This document shows positions 8,001 through 13,695 of a DNA stretch of 13,695 bases, piece after piece. Position numbers and translations under genes: made by a program. Positions within the stretch are counted from its first letter, which is position 1, and each line of letters begins with the position of its first letter. The notes below the pieces were generated by a model. The model was given only the letters and a program-made list of their open reading frames with translations, did no database searches and was not told the origin of the DNA. Source of the stretch: Bacteroidales bacterium UBA6408 (GTDB taxonomy: Bacteria > Bacteroidota > Bacteroidia > Bacteroidales > UBA932); assembly GCA_002439805.1 (NCBI GenBank), contig DJPQ01000006.1, positions 1,141 to 14,835 of the forward strand. The letters are read 5' to 3'.

Positions 8001-8920
8001 TCGTATGCAGAACCCTTCCAATAAAAGTGGAGGTCATCGGGATTATTCGTCTCATCAACCACCTTTGCAAGGAAAAGATTCACCAGTTTGTCAAAAGCAT
8101 TCTCGTGTGCCCCGACATTATGCTGGCGCAGAATATTGGAAAACTCTCCATACTTTTTCTTAATGGTATCGTTGCTTACAGCCTTGAGATCCGAAACAGT
8201 ATATTTGTCTTTACCAATGTGATAAGGTTGAACCGAGTCTTCAAACAAGCCTATCCGCGCATAGTCACAATGGTATGTCTCATGCCATACACGGTACAAC
8301 TGCTTGTTATTTGAAGCCTTTTCATACAGAAGGGCATCCTCCTCATTTTCCAACATTTTCCTGTTGTCCTGAACATTCAGCAAATAATAGCCAGCGACAA
8401 CATTGTCATCAATTATGTCGGATGTGTAGAGACACAGGAACTTCGTGGACTTCTCCTGCTGAAAATAACTGAACAACTGGGCGCCGTCTTCCAAAGTATC
8501 ATTCCATGCGCCTTGAAACTCGTCCGGCCTCTTGCACTCGATGATAAGCAAAGACTCTTTGTCCTCATCGGTCCCGATTACCTTTCCTTCGCCATATGTA
8601 CGCACCCAGATGTCCGCATAACCGCTTTTGCTGCTATGTCCCAGTTTCCAGCGAGGTTCAAGCTCAATGTGCTCGGCATAATACCCCTTTGACAACAGAC
8701 GGTCAACGCATTCCAAGACGACAAAATTCTCCGGCTCGGAAAAGTTGCTTGTAGTTTCACGCCCCACGGTGATATTCGCGCCCTCGTAGAATATATGCTC
8801 CTGCGCAACATCTACCTTCAATGTGACTCCAGCCTTCACATATTCTTTGATAAAGAGATTCCCTTCACGCGAAAATCCAAGTATGTTGAGAAGTTCCCCT
8901 ATGTCCGATTTTGCAATCAT
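5003..8920 (-). CDS. Single-chain restriction-modification enzyme (Type IIB/IIG-like, nuclease-methyltransferase-two specificity domains)
   Basis: This 1305-residue protein combines all parts of a restriction-modification system. The N-terminal region carries a PD-(D/E)XK-type nuclease core, D103 in GYADIWV and E128-x-K130 in LLIIECKRP. An N6-adenine DNA methyltransferase domain follows: QFFTP (430-434), SAM-binding motif DYACGAGHFL (462-471) and catalytic NPPY (548-551). Two HsdS-like target-recognition domains end the chain, about 936-1110 and 1118-1305, each closing with a conserved helix (PVPSVDIQKKI, PCPDIEVQRNI). This order matches AloI/PpiI/TstI-type enzymes, which read a split target and cut on both sides of it; a Type IIG enzyme or Type I-derived fusion is possible. 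An acidic linker (about 839-851, EDEDGNESDDD) precedes the specificity part. The gene is intact, more A/T-rich than its neighbours and alone between rpsO and glmS, suggesting horizontal gain. The target site cannot be predicted. Confidence 0.88.
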   Translation of the reverse strand: MIAKSDIGELLNILGFSREGNLFIKEYVKAGVTLKVDVAQEHIFYEGANITVGRETTSNFSEPENFVVLECVDRLLSKGYYAEHIELEPRWKLGHSSKSGYADIWVRTYGEGKVIGTDEDKESLLIIECKRPDEFQGAWNDTLEDGAQLFSYFQQEKSTKFLCLYTSDIIDDNVVAGYYLLNVQDNRKMLENEEDALLYEKASNNKQLYRVWHETYHCDYARIGLFEDSVQPYHIGKDKYTVSDLKAVSNDTIKKKYGEFSNILRQHNVGAHENAFDKLVNLFLAKVVDETNNPDDLHFYWKGSAYDDDFQLQDRLQRLYRDGMKKFLGEEVTYIEEAEIDKAFRRFKNDPDATRKTIKDYFRALKFFSDNDFSFISVHNKRLFQQNAVILRKVILMLQDIRLKDSDTHQFLGDLFEGFLTKGVKQSEGQFFTPMPIVRFIVTSLPLEQLIKESQDIPYAIDYACGAGHFLTEYADRIKEFTEKYRPDLPLRDYYSRITGIEKEYRLSKVSKVSAFMYGHDETQIVYSDALQSHPRVEDGRYSVLIANPPYSVSGFLETLNDRDRKRYKLFNGNINVAKNNAIEAFFIERAAQLMKAGGVAGIVLPVSVLNKGGIYAKAREVVMENFHIVSLVELGTGTFGKTGTNTVVMFLRRKETNTPDSEHYISRVDCWFNLSENADDVYQDTDLMEKYCGHLGYGVEDYQEFLKGNMTDAFVASEVVQAYRNSFFGTSRTSMNDVCDEARTIRARYTARTKTAAFKSMSEEDRQKDADKAFYAFVKAIEHEKMYFFVLAVQTDSPVLLVKSPSSNAEMKRFLGYEWVNRKGNEGIKYLNVAATAGNEDEDGNESDDDTMQQISGIESISTCLFRPNDYNDAEKINYLIRQNFLGMECEVPDGLSGYVDYHRVVDLIDFTHTAFNKAIKMTPVLAYPKFNTVLPTERLGDIAPFVSEKVAYSSISADSYISTDNMLPNRAGVTSFDGVPNVDKVTLYKKGDILVSNIRPYLKKIYLAQSEGGCSNDVLVFRNVKEYILSEYLYAILSSDLFFDYMMTGKTGLKMPRGDKKVIPNFAVPVPSVDIQKKIVDEYRTINKEYGDSLAIIASCRQKVEEMADSYYNDGTPRRPLGTLCEEPQYGANVSAKRGNPEEDYRYIRITDIDDYGNLKNDWKTAEEIDDRYILHEGDFLFARTGATAGKTFLYRLSVGKAVYAGYLIRFRPKPELILPRYLAFITQSSNYKKWAVETRGGTAQPNINAQQFSGLQVPCPDIEVQRNIIQEVESYEQRIRTAEQNLIQYACRKSAVLDKYLK

Positions 8921-8994
8921 GTTTTCCCGATAAATGTTTTAACCCGAAAGCGGAGAATACCACCCCGATAAAGACGCGGAATCCGCCGGCGGTA

Positions 8995-9002
8995 CAAAAA
9001 TA
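8995..9002 (-). promoter_or_regulatory. Probable -7 box of the RM gene
   Basis: Minus strand TATTTTTG matches TAnnTTTG exactly, 74 bases before the ATG at 8920. The -33 position would fall inside the loop of the glmS terminator, where no clear TTTG is seen. The box lies three bases beyond the terminator T-run. Confidence 0.45.
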
Positions 9003-9005
9003 CGG

Positions 9006-9049
9006 AAAAAAGTGGAATAACCGCAGCCGCAGTTCGGAACTTATTCCAC
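9006..9049 (-). terminator. Intrinsic terminator of glmS, overlapping its stop codon
   Basis: On the minus strand GTGGAATAA (9049-9041) pairs perfectly with TTATTCCAC (9020-9012) and is followed at once by six T (9011-9006). The upstream arm is itself the last three codons of glmS, Val-Glu-stop. The 20-base loop is G/C-rich and can pair further (CCG with CGG). Confidence 0.72.
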
Positions 9050-10888
9050 CGTGACGGACTTGGCGAGATTGCGCGGCTGATCGACGTCAAGGCCCTTGGC
9101 GTCGGCGATGTAGTAGGCGAAGAGCTGGAGAGGGACGGCGACCAGAACCGGCATCAGGCATGGGTCGACCGCAGGGATGCGTATGCAGTGGTCGGACATC
9201 GCGGAAACCACCGTGTCGTCCTTGGAGACGACGGAAATCACCACGCCTCCGCGTGCCTTGACCTCCTGCACATTGCTCGACATCTTATCATAAATCGGGT
9301 CGGGAACCGCTATGGCAAGCACAGGCATATTCCCGTCAATCAACGCGATAGGCCCGTGCTTCATCTCGGCGGCAGGGTAGCCTTCAGCATGGATGTAGGA
9401 AATTTCCTTGAGTTTCAGCGCGCCTTCGAGAGCCGTCGGATACTCGTAGCCGCGTCCCATATAGATGAAGTCGCGGGTGTCCTTGAACTTCTCGGCAAGA
9501 GCCTTCAGAGGAGCGTCGAGTTCGTCAAGCTCCTGCTGAACCAGGGCCGGAAGCGACAGCAGGGTGCGGGAAAGGTGCTCGAAGCGGTCGCGGGGAATGC
9601 GCGTGAGGGTGTTGGCGAGGGTGAGGGCAATCATGGCAAAGACCGTCACCTGCCCCGTGAAGGCCTTTGTTGAGGCCACGCTGATTTCCGGTCCGACATG
9701 GATGTAGCACCCGGAGTCGCTTGCGCGGGAAATCGAGGAGCCGATGACATTGCAGATGCCGAACACGAAGCATCCCGCCGCCTTCGCGAGAGAGACCGCC
9801 GCCAGAGTGTCCGCCGTCTCACCGGACTGCGACACCGCAATCACGACATCCTCCGGACCGAGCACCGGATTCCTGTAGCGGAACTCCGAAGCGAACTCGA
9901 CCTCCACCGGGATGCGGCACAGGTCCTCAATCAGATGCTCACCAATCAGCGACGCGTGCCACGACGTCCCGCAGGCCACAATCACAATCCTCCGCGCCGA
10001 CAGGAAGCGGTAGGCGTTGTCCCGTATCCCGCTGAGTATCACGTCGTAGGAATCCGGGCTCACACGCCCCCTCATGCAGTCGAGAATGGTCTTCGGCTGT
10101 TCATGTATCTCCTTGAGCATGAAATGTTTATATCCGCCCTTCTCGAGTTCGGATATATTCATCTTCAGCCTGCGCACATCCACCGGACACTCGTCGTTGT
10201 CGAAATTCACGACCTTCAGCGGCCGCCCGCGATGGAGCACGGCAATCTCACCGTCTTCAAGGTAGGCGACACGGTCGGTGTATTCGACAATCGGCGTCGC
10301 GTCGGAGGCAAGGAAATATTCCCCGTCGCCGATTCCCACCACAAGCGGGGAAGACTGGCGCGCCACGATGATCTCGTCGTCATGTCCCCTCTCCACCACG
10401 GCGATGGCATACGCCCCGATTACCTGCTTCAGTGCACCCTGCACCGCCTCCAGCAGCGTGCAGCGGTTCGTGTTCCGGACATATTCTATCAGATTCACAA
10501 GCACTTCCGTGTCAGTCTGGCTCTTGAAAATATAGCCTTCCCTGACAAGCGCGTCCTTGAGGATAGACCAGTTCTCGATGATTCCGTTGTGGATTATCGC
10601 GATGTTCTCCGAGCATGAATAATGCGGATGGGCGTTCGTGCTGTTCGGCTCGCCGTGCGTCGCCCAGCGGGTGTGCGCTATTCCGCACACTCCGTCAAGG
10701 TTCTTCCCTTCGACAAAATTCTCCAGAGCGGAGACCTTTCCCTTGCACTTATACACGTTCAGGTCGCCCCGTGAATCCACCATAGCCAGCCCAGCGCTGT
10801 CATAACCACGATACTCAAGACGATGAAGTCCCTTTATCAGAATGGGATAGGCCTCGCGCCTCCCCACATATCCTACAATTCCACACAT
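9041..10888 (-). CDS. glmS: Glutamine--fructose-6-phosphate aminotransferase (isomerizing)
   Basis: GlmS converts fructose-6-phosphate and glutamine to glucosamine-6-phosphate and glutamate, the first step towards UDP-GlcNAc for peptidoglycan and lipid A. The 615-residue protein is full length. The N-terminal Ntn glutaminase domain begins MCGIVGYVG with catalytic Cys2 exposed after Met removal, and has AHTRWATHG (71-79), NGIIENW (101-107) and D126. Two SIS sugar-isomerase domains follow, with CGTSWHA (306-312) and SQSGETADT (353-361) in the first and KEISYIHAEGYP (494-505) near the second. E495, H511 and K610 correspond to E. coli E488, H504 and K603. It lies directly downstream of the glutamine synthetase gene, its own substrate source, but has its own promoter. 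The leader of about 30 bases leaves no room for a glmS ribozyme. Confidence 0.97.
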   Translation of the reverse strand: MCGIVGYVGRREAYPILIKGLHRLEYRGYDSAGLAMVDSRGDLNVYKCKGKVSALENFVEGKNLDGVCGIAHTRWATHGEPNSTNAHPHYSCSENIAIIHNGIIENWSILKDALVREGYIFKSQTDTEVLVNLIEYVRNTNRCTLLEAVQGALKQVIGAYAIAVVERGHDDEIIVARQSSPLVVGIGDGEYFLASDATPIVEYTDRVAYLEDGEIAVLHRGRPLKVVNFDNDECPVDVRRLKMNISELEKGGYKHFMLKEIHEQPKTILDCMRGRVSPDSYDVILSGIRDNAYRFLSARRIVIVACGTSWHASLIGEHLIEDLCRIPVEVEFASEFRYRNPVLGPEDVVIAVSQSGETADTLAAVSLAKAAGCFVFGICNVIGSSISRASDSGCYIHVGPEISVASTKAFTGQVTVFAMIALTLANTLTRIPRDRFEHLSRTLLSLPALVQQELDELDAPLKALAEKFKDTRDFIYMGRGYEYPTALEGALKLKEISYIHAEGYPAAEMKHGPIALIDGNMPVLAIAVPDPIYDKMSSNVQEVKARGGVVISVVSKDDTVVSAMSDHCIRIPAVDPCLMPVLVAVPLQLFAYYIADAKGLDVDQPRNLAKSVTVE

Positions 10889-10921
10889 AATAGTTTCTTC
10901 GTTAAAATTTCACAAACCCCG

Positions 10922-10929
10922 CAAAGGTA
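10922..10929 (-). promoter_or_regulatory. -7 box of glmS promoter
   Basis: Minus strand TACCTTTG is an exact TAnnTTTG match 33 bases before the glmS ATG. At 19-21 bases upstream there is no clear TTTG; that position falls in the loop of the inverted repeat at 10936-10975. Confidence 0.62.
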
Positions 10930-10935
10930 CGAAAT

Positions 10936-10975
10936 AATCCGTTCCCGCAGAACATTCTGTCAGCGGAAACGGATT
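10936..10975 (-). terminator. Hairpin between glnN and glmS (terminator or operator)
   Basis: On the minus strand AATCCGTTTCCGC (10975-10963) pairs with GCGGGAACGGATT (10948-10936). All 13 positions pair in RNA, one as U-G; on the plus strand that position is a mismatch, which suggests that the minus-strand RNA fold is the functional one. The 3' tail (ATTTCGTA) is only modestly T-rich, so termination may be weak. The repeat covers the expected -33 region of glmS, so a role as operator is an alternative. Confidence 0.55.
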
Positions 10976-10997
10976 AAAAAAAACGACGCCGCGCCGA

Positions 10998-13184
10998 TTA
11001 CAGCTCGGCGAGAAGCTCACGGTATTTCGGAAGCGGCCAGAGGTCGTCGTCGATAATCATCTCAAGCGCGTCGATGTGCTCGCGGATTTCAGCCATCTTG
11101 GCACGGACATCGTGCTCATACCCACGCGCCCTCGCCGGAATGTCGGGGTTGCGGTTGAGCGTGTGGCGGATTTCCGTCATCTCGGCGGAGGCGGTGCGTA
11201 TCACGTTGACATGGCCAATGATTTCACGCAGCGTGCTTATCTCGTCCTTGGCAAGGACCTCAAGCTCATCCGGAAAGACCTCATGGATGCCACGGATGTT
11301 CTCGATGAGGACGTTCTGGTAGCGGATTGCGGTAGGGATTATATGGTTCGCAGCGATGTCGGCCATCACCCTCGACTCAATCTGCACCTTCTTGAGGAAG
11401 GTCTCGTTCTTTATTTCATACCGGGCTCCGAGTTCCACGTCGTTGAACACCTTGAACCTCTTGAACAGGGCCGCGCTCTCGGGACGCAGGTACTCGCCGA
11501 ACGCCTCGGTGACGTTGTTGGCGCTCCTCAGCCCTCTCTTGGAAGCCTCGGCAATCCATTCCTCGCTGTAGCCGTTGCCCTCGAAGCGGATGTTCTTCGA
11601 CGCGATGATGAACTGCCTGATGACCTGAAGGATTGCCTCGTCCTTCTTCACACCTTTCTCGACAAGGGCATCAACGCCCTCGCGGAACTCGGTAAGTTCC
11701 TCGGCCACGGCCGTGTTCAGGACAATCATCGGCATTGAGCAGTTGCTTGACGAGCCGGCGGCGCGGAACTCGAAGCGGTTGCCGGTGAAGGCGAAAGGCG
11801 AGGTGCGGTTGCGGTCGGTGTTATCGACGAGAATCTCCGGAATCTTCCCTATGTCAAGCTTGATTTCCGTCTTTTCGTCAGGAGAGAGCTTCCGCTCGTT
11901 GATTTTCGTCTCTATGGAGTCAAGCATCCGGTTCAGGGTAGCGCCGGTGAACACGGACATGATTGCAGGAGGCGCCTCGTTGCCGCCGAGACGGTGGGAG
12001 TTGGTTTCAGAAGCGATGGAAGCCATAATCAGAGAGCCGTAGTCTGCGGCCGCCTTCAGCGTGCAGACGAAGAAGGCAAGGAACTGCATATTGCTCTTCG
12101 GGGTGTGTCCCGGCGCGAGAAGGTTCTGCCCTCCGTCTGTGGCCATGGACCAGTTGCAGTGCTTGCCGCTTCCGTTGATTCCGGCAAAAGGTTTCTCGTG
12201 GAAGAGCACCTTCAGATGATGCTTCACGGCAATCTTCCTCATCAGTGACATGAGCTGCAGGTTGTGATCGACCGAGATGTTGGCCTCCTCGAACTGCGGA
12301 GCACATTCGAACTGGTTGGGAGCAACCTCGTTATGTCGGGTCTTCACCGGGATGCCGAGCCTATAGGCGGCGTCCTCGAAGTCCTTCATGAACTCCTCGA
12401 CCCTCTCCGGAATCGCGCCCCAGTAGTGGTCCTCCAGCTGCTGGTCCTTGGCCGCCGTGTGCCCCATCAGCGTACGTCCGGCCTGCATCAGGTCAGGGCG
12501 GGCGTCGAAAAGGGCCTCATCGACGAGGAAGTATTCCTGCTCCCAGCCGAGCGTCGGATAGACCTTGGCGACATCCTTGTCAAAAAGCTGGCAGACGGAG
12601 ACCGCGGCCGTGTCGATTGCCGCCATCGACTTCAGAAGCGGGGTCTTGAAGTCAAGGGCCTCGCCCGTGTATGAGACGAATATGCTCGGGATGCAGAGGG
12701 TGCCGTCCATGATGAATGCCGGCGACGACGGGTCCCATGCGCTGTAGCCCCTCGCCTCGAAGGTGTTGCGCAGTCCTCCGCTCGGGAAGGAGGAAGCGTC
12801 AGGTTCCTGCTGCGCGAGGAGGTTTCCGCTGAAATACTCGAAGGAGTCCCCCTCAAGGTCAGGCGAGAGGAAGGCGTCGTGCTTCTCCGCAGTCGAGTCG
12901 TTGAGCGGCTGGAACCAGTGAGTGTAATGGGTCGCGCCCCGCTCCATCGCCCAGACCTTCATGCCCTCGGCCACCTGGTCGGCGATGCTTCTGTCAATCC
13001 TGCGCCCGTTCTCGATTGCCTCGATTACGCTGTCATACACCGACTTTGAAAGATAGCGCCTCATCTGCGAGCGCGTGAACACGTCCTGCCCGAAGATTTC
13101 GGATTTCCTCTTCGACGTCTCCATCGGTTTTGCCTCCGCCCGCGAATGTATGATGCCGAGGGCCTCAAATCTCTGATTTTCCAT
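10998..13184 (-). CDS. glnN: Glutamine synthetase type III
   Basis: This enzyme joins ammonia to glutamate with ATP to form glutamine, the main ammonia-assimilation step. At 728 residues it matches the type III (GlnN) class described from Bacteroides fragilis (about 729) rather than the roughly 450-residue type I. Landmarks are HYTHWFQPL (86-94), the metal-site segment GWEQEYFLVD (213-222, E215 and E217), HNEVAPNQFE (284-293), FHEKPFAGINGSGKHCNW (328-345) and DRNRTSPFAFTGNRFEFRAA (457-476). The helical C-terminal part ends DDDLWPLPKYRELLAEL. The first ATG (13184) gives the family-like length; Met21 is a possible shorter start. It has a canonical promoter with an inverted repeat over the -33 box, suggesting regulation, plausibly by nitrogen. 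Downstream glmS consumes its product. Confidence 0.96.
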   Translation of the reverse strand: MENQRFEALGIIHSRAEAKPMETSKRKSEIFGQDVFTRSQMRRYLSKSVYDSVIEAIENGRRIDRSIADQVAEGMKVWAMERGATHYTHWFQPLNDSTAEKHDAFLSPDLEGDSFEYFSGNLLAQQEPDASSFPSGGLRNTFEARGYSAWDPSSPAFIMDGTLCIPSIFVSYTGEALDFKTPLLKSMAAIDTAAVSVCQLFDKDVAKVYPTLGWEQEYFLVDEALFDARPDLMQAGRTLMGHTAAKDQQLEDHYWGAIPERVEEFMKDFEDAAYRLGIPVKTRHNEVAPNQFECAPQFEEANISVDHNLQLMSLMRKIAVKHHLKVLFHEKPFAGINGSGKHCNWSMATDGGQNLLAPGHTPKSNMQFLAFFVCTLKAAADYGSLIMASIASETNSHRLGGNEAPPAIMSVFTGATLNRMLDSIETKINERKLSPDEKTEIKLDIGKIPEILVDNTDRNRTSPFAFTGNRFEFRAAGSSSNCSMPMIVLNTAVAEELTEFREGVDALVEKGVKKDEAILQVIRQFIIASKNIRFEGNGYSEEWIAEASKRGLRSANNVTEAFGEYLRPESAALFKRFKVFNDVELGARYEIKNETFLKKVQIESRVMADIAANHIIPTAIRYQNVLIENIRGIHEVFPDELEVLAKDEISTLREIIGHVNVIRTASAEMTEIRHTLNRNPDIPARARGYEHDVRAKMAEIREHIDALEMIIDDDLWPLPKYRELLAEL

Positions 13185-13250
13185 AGTTCAATGAAATAAA
13201 ATATATAAAAAACACTACACACCCCGGGATTTTAGGCCCAGAATCGGATG

Positions 13251-13282
13251 CAAAGATATATTTTTCTTGACATACCCCCAAA
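13251..13282 (-). promoter_or_regulatory. Bacteroidota-type promoter of glnN
   Basis: Minus strand: TTTG (13282-13279), 20 bases, then TATCTTTG (13258-13251), matching the -33/-7 consensus at all fixed positions. The glnN ATG is 66 bases beyond the -7 box. Confidence 0.78.
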
Positions 13283-13295
13283 TTTTTAGGGGGTA
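13273..13295. promoter_or_regulatory. Inverted repeat over the glnN -33 box (candidate operator)
   Basis: TACCCCC (13273-13279) and GGGGGTA (13289-13295) are perfect 7-bp inverted arms around nine A/T bases (AAATTTTTA). The -33 TTTG of the glnN promoter (13279-13282) lies at the edge of one arm and in the spacer, so a protein bound here could control the promoter. No specific regulator is implied. Confidence 0.45.
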
Positions 13296-13302
13296 ATTTT
13301 GA

Positions 13303-13384
13303 ATTTTATCCGTTTATTGCGGACCGAACCTTCCGGAATGGGGGGATTCTGCATTGTTTTCTGCATAGTGAAAACGGATAAAAT
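13303..13384. repeat. 82-bp segment with 13-bp inverted ends, upstream of glnN
   Basis: ATTTTATCCGTTT (13303-13315) and its exact complement AAACGGATAAAAT (13372-13384) flank 56 bases. The interior holds a TTCCGGAA palindrome and two direct TTCTGCAT copies (13347-13354 and 13359-13366). No target-site duplication is seen at the edges and there is no ORF. It may be a regulatory region, a structured RNA or a small inverted-repeat element. Confidence 0.5.
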
Positions 13385-13411
13385 CTGTGGAAATGTGAAG
13401 AGGGGGAAAAA

Positions 13412-13450
13412 CAAAAAAAATCAGCCAACCAATGTTTATTGATTGACTGA
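13412..13450 (-). terminator. Intrinsic terminator of the tRNA-Ala gene
   Basis: On the minus strand TCAGTCAATCAAT (13450-13438) pairs with ATTGGTTGGCTGA (13433-13421) over 13 positions, two of them G-U, around an AAAC loop. It is followed by eight T and then G and five more T. It lies 16 bases after the tRNA 3' end. Confidence 0.87.
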
Positions 13451-13465
13451 CAGCGTAATGTGTTG

Positions 13466-13539
13466 TGGAGATAGACGGATTCGAACCGACGACCCTCTGC
13501 TTGCAAAGCAGATGCTCTAGCCAACTGAGCTATACCCCC
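13466..13539 (-). tRNA. trnA-TGC: tRNA-Ala (anticodon UGC)
   Basis: The 74-base minus-strand gene folds as a full cloverleaf: acceptor arms GGGGGTA and TATCTCC (two G-U pairs), D arm GCTC/GAGC, anticodon stem TCTGC/GCAGA with loop TTTGCAA, and T arm GTCGG/CCGTC with loop TTCGAAT. The anticodon is TGC and the discriminator base is A. CCA is not encoded. The T stem has one U-U mismatch (positions 50 and 64). In many Bacteroidota tRNA-Ala(UGC) lies in the 16S-23S spacer; here a terminator follows directly, so this is a stand-alone or terminal copy. No promoter box is visible within the remaining 156 bases upstream. Confidence 0.95.
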
Positions 13540-13548
13540 CTTTGTCGT

Positions 13549-13695
13549 TCTTTTGAGCGTCTGCTGCGTCAGACTTCGCATCGTCGGGCGGTCATTACCA
13601 TAAGGTAACTCCCTTCCTCCTCACTCGTCTTCCTTGCATCCATCTCAAAATAACTTCCAAAGTCCAAGGAAATCTTTTGAGCGTCTGCTGCGTCA
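13549..13695. repeat. Structured region with 23-bp direct repeats at the right edge
   Basis: The 23-bp stretch at 13549-13571, which includes GAGCGTCTGCTGCGTCA, recurs exactly at 13673-13695, 124 bases away, and the second copy is cut by the window edge. Between them are hairpins TTACC/GGTAA (13595-13608) and CTCAAAA/TTTTGAG (13644-13681, with inner TTCC/GGAA). No convincing gene is present; a 24-codon minus-strand frame (ATG at 13643) has no recognisable product. It looks like a dispersed or tandem non-coding repeat next to a tRNA gene. Confidence 0.6.

Noticed and set aside
7514..8314. 266-codon plus-strand frame opposite the RM gene
   Set aside because: Antisense to the nuclease/methyltransferase region, with no family features of its own.
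10889..10921. glmS ribozyme or riboswitch
   Set aside because: The leader after the -7 box is only about 30 bases, far too short for the known glmS ribozyme, which is characteristic of Firmicutes.
13306..13581. 91-residue minus-strand frame including GGIAQLARASALQAEGRR
   Set aside because: This is the typical translation of a tRNA gene and its flanks; it covers the whole tRNA-Ala and its terminator and is not a protein gene.
13568..13643. 24-codon minus-strand frame (ATG at 13643)
   Set aside because: It is very short, crosses a hairpin and ends inside the direct repeat; no promoter box or family resemblance supports translation.

Overview
The window looks like chromosomal DNA from a member of the Bacteroidales (Bacteroidota). 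Four things support this. The glutamine synthetase is of the large type III (GlnN) kind. Several genes have promoter-like sites matching the Bacteroidota consensus TTTG-N19/20-TAnnTTTG, and start codons follow A/T-rich leaders rather than clear Shine-Dalgarno sites. The tRNA-Ala has no encoded CCA. This is inference from gene families and promoter style; no database search was possible.

Layout. Positions 1-218 (minus) hold the first 72 codons of an EamA/DMT-type membrane transporter that runs off the left edge. A flavodiiron protein gene (380-1633, plus) is transcribed divergently from it. It faces pnp (1891-4254, minus) across a region with two strong hairpin terminators and a long imperfect palindrome. 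Upstream of pnp on the same strand is rpsO (4473-4748), with its own near-perfect promoter and terminator. Next, after a cluster of palindromes and direct repeats (4841-4982), comes a single large restriction-modification gene (5003-8920, minus). It fuses a PD-(D/E)XK nuclease, an N6-adenine methyltransferase and two target-recognition domains. Beyond it on the same strand are glmS (9041-10888), a type III glutamine synthetase gene (10998-13184) and tRNA-Ala(UGC) (13466-13539). The right edge carries a structured, repeated sequence.

How the genes relate. rpsO and pnp form the pair found in many bacteria (ribosomal protein S15 and the 3'-5' exoribonuclease PNPase). Glutamine synthetase makes the glutamine that GlmS uses to form glucosamine-6-phosphate for the cell envelope, so those neighbours are consecutive in metabolism. 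Each minus-strand gene from glnN to rpsO appears to have its own promoter, so this is a row of single-gene units rather than one long operon.

The accessory element is the single-chain restriction-modification gene. It is visibly more A/T-rich than its neighbours and sits between two core genes. One side is bounded by the repeat cluster. On the other side its promoter overlaps the glmS terminator. Its architecture matches the AloI/TstI-like Type IIB (or Type IIG) enzymes. No other defence, CRISPR, transposase or phage gene is visible, so I do not claim a new multi-gene system. The most unexplained signals are non-coding: the pnp 3' palindrome, the repeat cluster that supplies the rpsO -33 box, the inverted repeat over the glnN -33 box, and the repeat at the right edge.
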